DNA from: Streptomyces rochei
Lineage (GTDB): Bacteria > Actinomycetota > Actinomycetes > Streptomycetales > Streptomycetaceae
DNA length: 57,805 bases
Direction of reading: 5' to 3'
Assembly: GCA_002155895.1 (NCBI GenBank)
Contig: MUMD01000215.1
Coordinates: forward strand, 1 to 57,805
Part shown: positions 26,587-36,049 of the stretch, in pieces
Numbering within the stretch: the first letter of the stretch is position 1
Layout: each line of letters opens with the position of its first letter
Program-made: the position numbers and the translations under genes
The notes under the pieces: model-generated
The model's database searches: none
Told to the model about the DNA's origin: nothing
What the model saw: the letters and a program-made list of their open reading frames with translations, nothing else

Positions 26587-27123
26587 ATGGGCAAAACCGC
26601 GCTGATCGTCATCGACATGATCAACACCTATGACCACAAGGACGCCGACTCGCTGATCCCCGCCGTGGAGTCGGTGCTCCCCGCAGTGACCGGCCTGCTG
26701 GAGCGGGCGCGGCGCCACGACGTCCCCGTGATCTACGTCAACGACAACTTCGGCGAGTGGCGCTCGCACCACGGCGAGATCCTCGACCAGGCCCTCGCCG
26801 GACCCCAGTCACACCTCGTCGAGCCCGTGAAGCCCGACGACTCCTCCCTCTTCGTGGTCAAGGCACGCCACTCGATCTTCTTTGAGACCCCGTTGACGTA
26901 CCTCCTGCACGAGCAGGGCATCGACCGGCTGGTGCTGTGCGGGCAGGTGACCGAGCAGTGCGTGCTCTACTCGGCGCTCGACGCCCACATCCGCCACCTC
27001 CAGGTCATCGTGCCGCGCGACGCGGTCGCCCACATCCACGCCGACCTCGCCGACGCGGCACTGCGCATGATGGAGCGCAACATGGGCGCCCGGCTGTGCG
27101 ACAGCGGCGAGCTGTGGACCTGA
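26587..27123 (+). CDS. Cysteine hydrolase, isochorismatase-like family
   Basis: A 178-residue hydrolase of the isochorismatase/nicotinamidase superfamily. The catalytic Asp is in ALIVIDMINTY (residues 5-15), Lys in FVVKARHSIFF and the nucleophile Cys in CGQVTEQCVLYSA, the last preceded by the usual cis-peptide-type Val-Thr. Substrate not predictable. Cytoplasmic. It starts at ATG 26587, 74 bases after the Mrr-like gene and in the same direction; the two may share a transcript without an obvious functional link. Confidence 0.85.
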   Translation: MGKTALIVIDMINTYDHKDADSLIPAVESVLPAVTGLLERARRHDVPVIYVNDNFGEWRSHHGEILDQALAGPQSHLVEPVKPDDSSLFVVKARHSIFFETPLTYLLHEQGIDRLVLCGQVTEQCVLYSALDAHIRHLQVIVPRDAVAHIHADLADAALRMMERNMGARLCDSGELWT

Positions 27124-27143
27124 CGGACGGGCCGCGAGCCGTC

Positions 27144-27197
27144 GCGGCGCTCCCCGCTGGACCGGCACGGGTGCCGGCCGGCGGAGCGGGGCGCCGC
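27144..27197. terminator. Imperfect hairpin between convergent genes
   Basis: GCGGCGC-T-CCCCGCT pairs with AGCGGGGCGCCGC with one bulged base; the loop contains a secondary GGCACGGGTGCC hairpin. Lies between convergent stops at 27123 and 27199. Confidence 0.6.
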
Positions 27198-27198
27198 G

Positions 27199-27684
27199 TC
27201 AGCCCCGGAGGGTGCGTACGGGCAGGACGACCTGGGCCGCCGACGCCAGTGTCGCGGCGTCGTTCGCGAAGGCGGCGACCGCCTCGCCCTCGCCCGGCTC
27301 CCCGCCGGACCAGGGACGCGTGGCGAAGATCAGGCAGGCGTACCCGCGCTCGTCGACCGCCCTGCGCCACTCGGGCGTGGGCACGAACTGCGCGTTGATC
27401 CCTGGCATGGTGAGGGAGGCGGCGCCCGGCACGACGAGCAGGTTGACCGGCAGGTTCGGCAGCCGCGCGGCGTCGACGACGCCTTCGCCGACGGGCAGCC
27501 CCGCGTGGCCCAGCAGCCGCTCCACGGCCGCCCCGGTCGCCTCCGCTCCGCCCTCGCCGTCGCCGAGGGAACAGGCGAGCAGGAAGGGGACGTCGCCGTC
27601 GGGAGTCTCGCGGCTCCAGGACATGATGACGAGCGTGCCGAGGTCGGCGGTCCGCAGGGGCTGGGTGTCAGGTGAGATGGTCAC
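27199..27684 (-). CDS. DUF5949-type conserved Streptomyces protein
   Basis: A 161-residue cytoplasmic protein resembling a conserved Streptomyces hypothetical family, probably DUF5949 (from memory; no search run). Recognisable blocks are LGTLVIMSWSRETPDGDVPFL near the N-terminus, a central LPVNLLVVPGAA, the GYACLIFATRPW block and a C-terminal QVVLPVRTLRG. No catalytic motif is evident. It starts with GTG and a weak ribosome-binding site. Function unknown. Confidence 0.65.
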   Translation of the reverse strand: MTISPDTQPLRTADLGTLVIMSWSRETPDGDVPFLLACSLGDGEGGAEATGAAVERLLGHAGLPVGEGVVDAARLPNLPVNLLVVPGAASLTMPGINAQFVPTPEWRRAVDERGYACLIFATRPWSGGEPGEGEAVAAFANDAATLASAAQVVLPVRTLRG

Positions 27685-27809
27685 CGCGAAACCGTAAGGG
27701 CGGGCCCGGGCGCGCCGGCCCGCCGCTCACCCGACTGGCCGACACCCTCGCGGTTCTTCACACGAACGAGGGGCCCCCGGGACGGCCCCCCTCCGGCCCG
27801 GTGCGCCCT

Positions 27810-27835
27810 TGACACCCCCGCGCCGGCGTGTGTCA
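27810..27835. promoter_or_regulatory. Dyad upstream of the NanA/NanT-like pair, possible operator
   Basis: TGACAC-N14-GTGTCA, two perfect half-sites about two helical turns apart. A TTGACA hexamer at 27809-27814 overlaps the left arm and could be a -35 element, although no good -10 follows at the right distance. It is 97 bases upstream of the lyase start. Confidence 0.4.
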
Positions 27836-27931
27836 CTCCAACAGGACGCAGAACACACCACGTCGGTAGGTTCCGGGCGCGTGGCACCGCCCACCGCCCC
27901 GGCACCGGGACAGCACGACCTGGAGTACCGC

Positions 27932-28861
27932 ATGCCCTTCCCCGCTCCGCTGCGCGGCGTCGTTCCGCCGGTCCTCACGCCCCTCACCCCGACCGGCCGG
28001 GTCGACACCGCCTCGGTCCGCCGGCTCACCGAGCACCTGATCGGGGCCGGCGTGCACGGCCTGTTCCTGCTCGGCTCCAGCGGCGAGGCCGCCTACCTCA
28101 CCGACACCCAACGGCTGACCGCGCTGGAAACGGCCGTGGACAGCGCGGCCGGCCGGGTCCCCGTGCTGGCCGGCGTCATCGAGACCACCACCGCCCGGGT
28201 GCTGGACCGCGCGGCCGACGCAGCCCGGGCCGGTGCCGACGCGCTGGTGGCCACCGCCCCCTTCTACGCCCGCACCCACCCGGTCGAGATCGCCGACCAC
28301 TTCCGGCGCGTCCGCGAGGGCGCCGGTCTGCCGCTGCTCGCCTACGACATCCCGGTCGCCGTGCACACCCGGCTGCCCCGCGACGTGGTGCTCGGCCTCG
28401 CCGTCGACGGCACCCTCGCCGGACTCAAGGACTCCAGCGGCGACGAGGGTGCGCTGCGCCGCCTGCTGATCGAACTGCGCCGGCACGCTCCGGACTTCTC
28501 CGTGCTCACCGGGTCCGAACTCACCGTCGACTGCGCCCTGCTCGCCGGCGTGGACGGCGTCGTGCCCGGACTCGGCAACGTCGACGCCCGCGGCTACGTA
28601 CGGCTCTACACGGCCGCGCGGTCGGGGGACTGGGCCGCGGCCAAGGCCGAGCAGGACCGTCTCGCCGCGCTCTTCGCCCTCACCGAGGCCGGCGACCCGG
28701 CGCTGATGGGCCCCGGCTCCGCCGCGCTCGGCGGCTTCAAGGCCGCGGCACATCTGCTCGGCCTCATCGACTGCCCGGCGACCGCGGCACCCCAGGTACC
28801 GCTCGACGCCACGGCCGTGGCACGCGTCCGCGACCTGCTCACCGAGGCCGGCCTCCTGTGA
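27932..28861 (+). CDS. Dihydrodipicolinate synthase / N-acetylneuraminate lyase family aldolase
   Basis: A 309-residue class I aldolase of the DapA/NanA family. The substrate-binding loop is LLGSSGEAAYLT (about residues 45-56), the catalytic Tyr is in LLAYDIPVAV and the Schiff-base Lys in LAGLKDSSGD. The family cleaves or condenses pyruvate-containing compounds. The next gene, 55 bases downstream, encodes a close NanT (sialic acid permease) relative, so N-acetylneuraminate lyase or another 2-keto-3-deoxy acid aldolase is more likely than lysine biosynthesis. NanE and NanK genes are absent from the window. The ATG follows a modest GGAG. Confidence 0.82.
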   Translation: MPFPAPLRGVVPPVLTPLTPTGRVDTASVRRLTEHLIGAGVHGLFLLGSSGEAAYLTDTQRLTALETAVDSAAGRVPVLAGVIETTTARVLDRAADAARAGADALVATAPFYARTHPVEIADHFRRVREGAGLPLLAYDIPVAVHTRLPRDVVLGLAVDGTLAGLKDSSGDEGALRRLLIELRRHAPDFSVLTGSELTVDCALLAGVDGVVPGLGNVDARGYVRLYTAARSGDWAAAKAEQDRLAALFALTEAGDPALMGPGSAALGGFKAAAHLLGLIDCPATAAPQVPLDATAVARVRDLLTEAGLL

Positions 28862-28916
28862 CGGACCGGCCCGCGCTCCTGCTCTGACGCGCGTCCCCCA
28901 CCCGCATTGGATCGTC

Positions 28917-30855
<1,939 letters not shown>

Positions 30856-31063
30856 CACGTCACCGGGCGCCCGCGCCCTGAGTTGACCGGGGTAACCCGT
30901 GCGGGTGCACGAGACCCGTCCGGTGCCGCCCGGCGTTTCCCCGGGGCGACGGGTGGGCAGTCGCCTGGCGGGGGAGCCGAGAGGCGGTCCCGGAGGTCCG
31001 TACGCCGATACCTCCGGGGCCGCCCTCGCCCGCCCCGTTGCGGCCTGGGGCGCCCGGGACTCG

Positions 31064-31894
31064 TCAGAGGCGGCGTCCGGAGTAGGCCGACCAGCGACCG
31101 TCGCGCCTGGCCACCGTGATGTCCCGGCCGAAGCACCGGGTCAGCAGCGGGTCGGTGAGGACGCCCTCCACTTCCCCGTGGGACAGGACCCGGCCCTCGC
31201 GCAGCAGCAGCGCGTGGCTGACCGCGGGGAACAGCTCCTCCAGATGGTGGGTGACCGTCACGGTCGCCAGCCGCGGGCGCCCTGCGGCCAGCTGCTGCAT
31301 GGCCTCGACGAGGTCCTCGCGGGAGGGCAGGTCCAGGGCGTTGAAGGGCTCGTCCAGGAGGAGCAGCGCCGGGTCGGCCATCAGGGCCCTGGCGATGAGG
31401 ACCCGCGCCCGCTGTCCGCCCGAGCACACGCCGTAGGGCCGGTCGGCCAGCTCCTTGACGCCGAGTTCGGTGAGCAGCTCGTGGGCGCGGGCGCGGACCT
31501 CGTCGTCGTAGGTGCGCCACAGGGGCTGCACGGTGCCGCTGTGTCCGGTGAGGACGACCGCGTGCGCGGTGAGGTCCTGCGGCACCCGCTGCGCGGAGGT
31601 GACATGGCCGATGCGGGCCCGCAGCTCACGCACGTCCACCCGGCCGAGCCGGCTGCCGAGGACCTCCACCGTCCCGGTGGTCGGGTGCATCAGGGCACCG
31701 AGCAGCCGCAGCAGGGTGGTCTTGCCCGCGCCGTTGGCGCCGAGCAGGGCCCAGTGCTCTCCCGGCCGGACCGTCCAGTCGATCCCGTCGAGGATGAGCT
31801 GGTCGGTGGTGTGGCGGCGGACGCCGACGTCCCGAAGTCGAAGGACGGCCTCGTCGTGCTCGTTCGTCCGAGGGGCTGCTGTCTGCCCTGCCAT
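31064..31894 (-). CDS. ABC transporter ATP-binding protein, stand-alone
   Basis: A 276-residue ABC ATPase. Walker A is GANGAGKTT, the signature is CSGGQRARV (first Ser replaced by Cys-Ser context), Walker B is ALLLLDEPF and the switch His is in VTVTHHLEE. The N-terminus (RLRDVGVRRHTTDQLILDGIDW) is typical of the small single-domain group related to ModF/YlmA-like ATPases. No permease or binding-protein gene is adjacent, so the role is open. ATG 31894 has GAAGGAG six bases upstream; the frame opens 20 codons earlier. Convergent with the rpf-like gene across 208 bases, in which I see only weak dyads. Confidence 0.85.
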   Translation of the reverse strand: MAGQTAAPRTNEHDEAVLRLRDVGVRRHTTDQLILDGIDWTVRPGEHWALLGANGAGKTTLLRLLGALMHPTTGTVEVLGSRLGRVDVRELRARIGHVTSAQRVPQDLTAHAVVLTGHSGTVQPLWRTYDDEVRARAHELLTELGVKELADRPYGVCSGGQRARVLIARALMADPALLLLDEPFNALDLPSREDLVEAMQQLAAGRPRLATVTVTHHLEELFPAVSHALLLREGRVLSHGEVEGVLTDPLLTRCFGRDITVARRDGRWSAYSGRRL

Positions 31895-31960
31895 GCGGAG
31901 CTCCTTCGCGCGGGAGGCCGGTCGTTCGCGCCGAAGGATAGATGCACTCACCATGCGTCT

Positions 31961-31991
31961 GCCGGGCCGTCCGGTTGCTGGACGGCCCGGC
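31961..31991. terminator. Hairpin downstream of the trypsin-like protease gene
   Basis: Perfect 12-bp stem GCCGGGCCGTCC / GGACGGCCCGGC with a seven-base loop, 20 bases past the protease stop. It ends the minus-strand protease message before the ABC ATPase promoter. Confidence 0.75.
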
Positions 31992-32011
31992 CCGAACCTC
32001 CGGGGGAGGCG

Positions 32012-32800
32012 TCAGACGCCGGCCACCGACTGGATCCACGAGCGGTACGCCGTCACGTTGGTGTACGCCGTGGTGGTTTGGCGGTCGCTCGTCGAGGCGA
32101 CGCCGACCTGGACGCCGTCGGCCATCATCGGGCCGCCGGAGTCGCCGCCCGCGGTGATGCCGTCGCCGGGGCGGGCGCAGATGGCCTGGCCGTTGTAGGC
32201 GTCGTAGCAGCCTCGGGTGACGGTCAGGTTGGCGACCTTCAGGTACCGGGACTGACAGTTGATCTCCGAGCCGCACCGGGAGGTGGCGCCCCAGCCGTAG
32301 ACCTGTACGTTCTGGCCCACCCGCACGGTGCCCGGCTGGCCGAGTCGGGCGTAGGAGGCGGAGACGGAGCGGTCCAGGCGCACCAAGGCGAGGTCGGAGG
32401 AGGCGTGGGTGACGGTCTGGACGCCGTTCGCCACGGTGCCGCCGGAGCTCTGGTCGAGGCTGCCGATGCGGAAGGACAGCCCGCCGCCGCTCACACAGTG
32501 CTTGGCGGTGAGTATCCAGGTGGGGGAGATGATGGTGGAGCTGCAGGTCTGGGTGCCGTTGGAGAACAGCCGGGCGGCCCAGGGGGCGTTCTGCGCGTAG
32601 CCGCCGCCGATGATGGGCTGGGGGCCGCCGTCACCTGGCTTGGGCTCGGCCGCTGCGGCCTGCGGGGCGAGCGCGAGGGCGGACAGCAGTGCGGCCATGA
32701 GCGCGGCCAGCAGGGTGGGGACGAGTCTGGATGTGCGCAAGGCTCCTCGATTCCGACGACACGCGTGGGGCCGCGTGTGGTGGGTGGGGGCGCTCAGCAT
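32012..32800 (-). CDS. Secreted trypsin-like serine protease (S1 family)
   Basis: An exported S1 protease of about 262 residues. After the signal peptide (hydrophobic PTLLAALMAALLSALALA, then QAAAAEP) comes IIGGGYAQNAPW, the activation-site region. The triad is complete: His in ILTAKHC, Asp in SSDLALVRLD and Ser in GITAGGDSGGP. Paired cysteines flank the His and Ser loops as in trypsins. The start is ambiguous: ATG 32800 gives a long Arg-rich n-region, while a TTG at 32740 sits just two bases after GAGGAG and begins LRTSRLVP, a more usual length. A perfect palindrome at 32838-32856 lies upstream. Confidence 0.85.
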   Translation of the reverse strand: MLSAPTHHTRPHACRRNRGALRTSRLVPTLLAALMAALLSALALAPQAAAAEPKPGDGGPQPIIGGGYAQNAPWAARLFSNGTQTCSSTIISPTWILTAKHCVSGGGLSFRIGSLDQSSGGTVANGVQTVTHASSDLALVRLDRSVSASYARLGQPGTVRVGQNVQVYGWGATSRCGSEINCQSRYLKVANLTVTRGCYDAYNGQAICARPGDGITAGGDSGGPMMADGVQVGVASTSDRQTTTAYTNVTAYRSWIQSVAGV

Positions 32801-32837
32801 CTCGGGCACGCGCGCGGGGCCGCCAATCCCTGCTTCC

Positions 32838-32856
32838 CATAACGCGGCGTTATGGA
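32838..32856. promoter_or_regulatory. Perfect 19-base palindrome upstream of the protease, likely operator
   Basis: CCATAACGC-G-GCGTTATGG, 9-bp arms with a single central base, 38-98 bases upstream of the candidate protease starts. The size and symmetry fit a TetR- or GntR-type operator. The AT-rich arms stand out from the surrounding GC-rich DNA. Confidence 0.6.
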
Positions 32857-32858
32857 AC

Positions 32859-32888
32859 GGGCCCGGAGCATGTCTGCTCCGGGCCCGC
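32859..32888. terminator. Hairpin downstream of the TauE/SafE gene
   Basis: Perfect 13-bp stem CGGGCCCGGAGCA / TGCTCCGGGCCCG with loop TGTC, about 130 bases past the TauE/SafE stop and three bases from the palindrome that precedes the protease gene. Confidence 0.75.
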
Positions 32889-33019
32889 GAAGGGAGGCTC
32901 AACCGGCCGCGGAGACCGCGGGGTCGGGTCGGCGCCGGCGTCATCAGCAGCGTCCGGTTCGCCCGTCGCCCGTCGTCCGTCGCCGGAGGGGGCGGACAAG
33001 CGGCGGGCCGGACGGCGGC

Positions 33020-33787
33020 TCAGCGCAGCAGCAGCTGCACGAGGGCGACGGTGCCGACCGTCACGACGAGTATCCGCAGGGCCAGGGGGCTGAAGCGGCG
33101 GCCCACCTTCGCCCCGGCGTATCCGCCGAGCGCCGAGCCGGTCGCGAGGAGCCCGACCGCCGTCCAGTCGAAGTCCGCGGCGAAGAGGAAGAAGAGCGCG
33201 GCGACGGTGTTGACGACCGCGGAGAGGACGTTCTTGACCGCGTTCAGACGCTGCAGGGACTCGTCCAGCAGCATTCCCATCAGGGACAGGTAGATGATCC
33301 CCTGCGCGGCCGTGAAGTAGCCGCCGTAGACGCTCGCCAGCGTCAGGCCGGTGAACAGCAGCGGGCCGCCGTCCCGGCGCGGCGGGACGCCGGTGCGCTC
33401 CCGGCGCCGCTGCACCCACCGGCCGATCTGCGGCTGGAGCGCCACCAGAACCAGGGCGAGGCCCACCAGCACCGGCACGATCGTCTCGAACGCGTCCTCC
33501 GGCAGGGCGAGCAGCAGCGTGGCGCCCGCAAGGCCGCCCAGCAGCGCGCCGGCGCCCAGCCGCAGCACCCGCCGGCGCTGGCCGCTCAGCTCCTTGCGGT
33601 AGCCGATGGCCCCGCTGACGGAGCCGGGGATCAGGCCGAGCGCGTTGGACACCGTGGCCGTGACCGGCGACAGTCCGGTGGCCAGCAGCACGGGGAAGGT
33701 GATCAGCGTCCCGGAGCCGACCACGCTGTTGATGGCGCCCGCCCCCACGCCCGCCGCGAACACCGCGGCCATGGCCTCGGGCGTCAC
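33020..33787 (-). CDS. TauE/SafE family permease
   Basis: A 255-residue membrane protein with about eight helices in two similar halves, the TauE/SafE (sulfite/organosulfonate exporter) family. The first helix-loop GVGAGAINSVVGSGTLITFPVLL and the second-half VYGGYFTAAQGIIYLSLMG are the family's duplicated motif. It exports or imports small anions; the substrate is not evident from neighbours. The GTG start overlaps the stop of a short upstream open frame (GTGA). Divergent from the conservon across a 317-base gap. Confidence 0.85.
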   Translation of the reverse strand: MTPEAMAAVFAAGVGAGAINSVVGSGTLITFPVLLATGLSPVTATVSNALGLIPGSVSGAIGYRKELSGQRRRVLRLGAGALLGGLAGATLLLALPEDAFETIVPVLVGLALVLVALQPQIGRWVQRRRERTGVPPRRDGGPLLFTGLTLASVYGGYFTAAQGIIYLSLMGMLLDESLQRLNAVKNVLSAVVNTVAALFFLFAADFDWTAVGLLATGSALGGYAGAKVGRRFSPLALRILVVTVGTVALVQLLLR

Positions 33788-33877
33788 GGCGTGCCGTCCG
33801 CGGGCGGCTTCGCGTACGGCCGGAAGGTGTCCTGTGCAGCTTTCACGCGGCCGACTGTACCTACCGCCGAAGTGACG

Positions 33878-33892
33878 GGAACCGCCGGTTCC
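33878..33892. promoter_or_regulatory. Small perfect palindrome in the TauE/conservon gap
   Basis: GGAACCG-C-CGGTTCC, 7-bp arms, 91 bases upstream of the TauE/SafE start. A possible operator; chance occurrence is not excluded in GC-rich DNA. Confidence 0.35.
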
Positions 33893-33938
33893 AACCGGTC
33901 CTGGATGAACAGTTCTTGACGTAAATTCACCTGATCAT

Positions 33939-33957
33939 GCGGTGATACGATCACCGC
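33939..33957. promoter_or_regulatory. Perfect palindrome at the putative conservon promoter
   Basis: GCGGTGAT-ACG-ATCACCGC, 8-bp arms around three bases. It overlaps a TACGAT hexamer (33946-33951) that could be a -10 element. A TTGACG at 33916-33921 is 24 bases upstream, too far for a standard -35. The location suggests repression of the conservon transcript, with a leader of about 150 bases. Confidence 0.55.
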
Positions 33958-34104
33958 GTTTGCGGAGCGGGCGGATGGGTGGAAGACGGCATCCCCGACT
34001 TCAGGGACAGTCCGGGCAGCACCCACCGTGCCGGTCGGTCCGCCGGACCGCCCGCGTGGACGGGAACTCAGCGAACCGGCCTTCAGTCGCCTGAAGAGAG
34101 TCTT

Positions 34105-35277
34105 ATGACCGAATACACAGGGAACCCATTGCTCTGGGTCCTTCTCGTCGCCCTCGTCGCCGCCGCCGTGCTCATCGGCCGCCAGCGCCGGGCGGCCCGA
34201 GCTCTGCGGCAGGAGGTCCAGGGGCTCAAGCAGCACTACACAGAGCTGGAGAACGACTACGGCAAGTCCGTGCGGGCGGCGCAGGAGCGGGCCGAGGACG
34301 AGACCAAGACCGTGCTGAAGTCGGCCATGCGGACCCTGCAGGGCCTCGCCGCCGAACAGCAGCTGGTGCTCTCCCGGTTGCAGACCAAGTACGGGGACTC
34401 CGCCCTGCTCCAGGACCTGTTGGAGATCGACCACACCAACTCGCAGTTCGGCCGGCGCGCGCAGTCCATCGCGGTGCTGTGCGACGGCTGGCTCGGCGGC
34501 CGGCGCGACACGGCCTCGGTGTACGACGTGGTGCGCAGCGCCCAGGGGCGCATCCGGCACTTCCGGCGGGTGGAGATCCTCTCCCAGGTCGACTTCGGCA
34601 TCACCAGCCGCGCCGTCGAGCCCGTCGCCCTGGCCCTCGCCGAGCTGCTGGACAACGCCACCAGCTACTCCAGCCCGGACACCGTCGTCGAGATCAACAT
34701 CCGGACCGTGCCCAAGGGCATCTGCGTCGTCGTCGACGACGCCGGCGTCGGCATGAGCGACGAGGAGCGCGCCCGCGCCGACAAGCTCCTCGCCACCGAG
34801 CGCGCCTCCGGCGTGGCGGGGCTCGGCAACCCGCCCCAGTTCGGCTTCGCGGTCATCGGCCTGCTGTGCGAGCGCTTCGGCTTCGAGGTGTCGGTGGACT
34901 CCTCCTCACCCTACGGAGGTGTGCGCGCCGTGGTCCTGCTGCCGCACGACCTGCTCACCGCCATGCCGGAGAAGAAGGCGCCCGCGCCTGCCGTCCGCAC
35001 CGCCGCCCGGCCGGAGCCGGACGGCGGGCCGCAGGCCGCGGCGGCCCCCTCCCAGACCAGCGACGGCCTGCCCCGACGGCGTCGCAAGCGCCCGATGGCC
35101 ATCGTGCCCGGCAGCGCCTCCGCCCCGCCCTCCGCCGGTCGTTCCGACGCCGAGCAGGCGCGGGTGATGGCCGCCTTCCAACGGGGCACGCAGACCGGCC
35201 GCGTCACCCGGCCCGGGGACGCCGACCGGAACGGCAGAACACCTGGTGCAAGCAGAGAAGGACATGAGGACTCGTGA
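34105..35277 (+). CDS. cvnA: CvnA: membrane histidine-kinase-like ATPase of a conservon
   Basis: A 390-residue protein. One N-terminal transmembrane helix (about residues 10-26, LWVLLVALVAAAVLIG) precedes a coiled coil (about 27-80), a dimerisation-like region around FGRRAQSIAVLCDGW and a GHKL ATPase domain with N-box LALAELLDNATSYSSP, VVDDAGVGMSD and GLGNPPQFGFAVIG. The tail from about 290 is disordered and Pro/Ala/Arg-rich. CvnA (RarA) proteins are sensor-like members of conservons, which act as G-protein-coupled-like relays in Streptomyces development. GTGA overlap with cvnB shows translational coupling. A GAAGAGAG site precedes the ATG. Confidence 0.9.
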   Translation: MTEYTGNPLLWVLLVALVAAAVLIGRQRRAARALRQEVQGLKQHYTELENDYGKSVRAAQERAEDETKTVLKSAMRTLQGLAAEQQLVLSRLQTKYGDSALLQDLLEIDHTNSQFGRRAQSIAVLCDGWLGGRRDTASVYDVVRSAQGRIRHFRRVEILSQVDFGITSRAVEPVALALAELLDNATSYSSPDTVVEINIRTVPKGICVVVDDAGVGMSDEERARADKLLATERASGVAGLGNPPQFGFAVIGLLCERFGFEVSVDSSSPYGGVRAVVLLPHDLLTAMPEKKAPAPAVRTAARPEPDGGPQAAAAPSQTSDGLPRRRRKRPMAIVPGSASAPPSAGRSDAEQARVMAAFQRGTQTGRVTRPGDADRNGRTPGASREGHEDS

Positions 35278-35675
35278 ACGACGATCTGTCATGGATGCTC
35301 GACAGCGCCCTGGAGATTCCCGGGGCCCTGCACGCGGTCCTGATCTCGGCCGACGGGCTGCTGATGGCCCGGACGCAGGACTTCGACAAGGACGACGCCG
35401 ACCGGGTCGCCGCCGCGATGAGCGGGGTCCAGTCGCTCAGCCGGACGCTCGCCTTCTTCTGTGAGGACCCGACCCAGTCCTGGCGGCAGACCCTCGTCGA
35501 GTTCGACGGCGGCTGGGTGTTCCTGATCTCCGCCGGCGAGGGCGCCTACCTCGGCGTCTCCGCCTCCCCGGACGTCGACATGGCCGACATCACCTTCCGG
35601 ATGCAGCAGCTCGTCGCCCAGCTCGGCAAGCGGCTGACGACCCCGCCGCGCGAGAACCTCGGTTCGCGCTCATGA
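35274..35675 (+). CDS. cvnB: CvnB: roadblock/LC7-domain protein
   Basis: A 133-residue roadblock/LC7 protein. The fold's strands are visible in HAVLISADGLLMARTQDFDKDDADRVA and the later GGWVFLISAGEGAYLGVSA. In other systems such proteins (MglB) serve as GTPase partners for small Ras-like proteins; here the cognate GTPase should be CvnD, two genes downstream. The GTG start overlaps the cvnA stop by four bases and the stop overlaps the cvnC start by four, so the genes are tightly coupled. Confidence 0.92.
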   Translation: MNDDLSWMLDSALEIPGALHAVLISADGLLMARTQDFDKDDADRVAAAMSGVQSLSRTLAFFCEDPTQSWRQTLVEFDGGWVFLISAGEGAYLGVSASPDVDMADITFRMQQLVAQLGKRLTTPPRENLGSRS

Positions 35676-36049
35676 CCGGCCACGACGGCTGGGAGCCCGA
35701 GGCGCCGGAATTAGTGCGGCCGTACGTCATCACCAAGGGCCGCGGCCTGCCCGACGAGGAGCACCTCTCCCTCATCACCCTCGTCACCGCGTCCGCCGAG
35801 GACACCCGGCGGCCCGCCCGGCTCTCCCCGGAGGAGCAGAGCCTGCTGGACCTCTGCTCGGCCGGATACCTGTCGGTCGCCGAGATCGCCGGGCACACCC
35901 ACTTCCCGCTGGGCGTGGTGCGCATCCTGCTGGCCTCCCTCAAGGAGGGCGGCCACATCATGACCCGCCCGCCGGTGGCCCGCGCCCGGCCGGCCGACAA
36001 GGAGATCCTGGAGGAGGTGCTCAATGGGCTCCGCGCCAAGTTTGGGTGA
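35672..36049 (+). CDS. cvnC: CvnC: DUF742 winged-helix protein, TTA-containing
   Basis: A 125-residue DUF742 protein. A short N-terminus is followed by VRPYVITKGR and a winged-helix-like core: LDLCSAGYLSVAEIAGHTHFP, GVVRILLASLKEGGHIMTRPP. DUF742 proteins are the third conserved conservon member, with no settled biochemical role. Codon 14 is TTA (35711-35713), the only in-frame TTA I found in the window, so translation should need the bldA leucyl-tRNA. It overlaps cvnD by 26 bases. Confidence 0.92.
   Translation: MTGHDGWEPEAPELVRPYVITKGRGLPDEEHLSLITLVTASAEDTRRPARLSPEEQSLLDLCSAGYLSVAEIAGHTHFPLGVVRILLASLKEGGHIMTRPPVARARPADKEILEEVLNGLRAKFG

Larger units (their letters stand above)
33788..34104. 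other. 317-base gap between TauE/SafE and the conservon
   Basis: No credible gene. It holds two perfect palindromes (33878-33892 and 33939-33957), an AT-rich stretch around 33915-33950 that is the best promoter candidate for the conservon, and a long 5' leader before cvnA. A 20-codon minus-strand frame abutting the TauE/SafE start has no good ribosome-binding site. Confidence 0.6.

Noticed and set aside
33784-33850. 20-codon leader ORF before the TauE/SafE gene (GTGA overlap)
   Set aside because: No purine-rich ribosome-binding site and no hairpin; the overlap alone is weak evidence.
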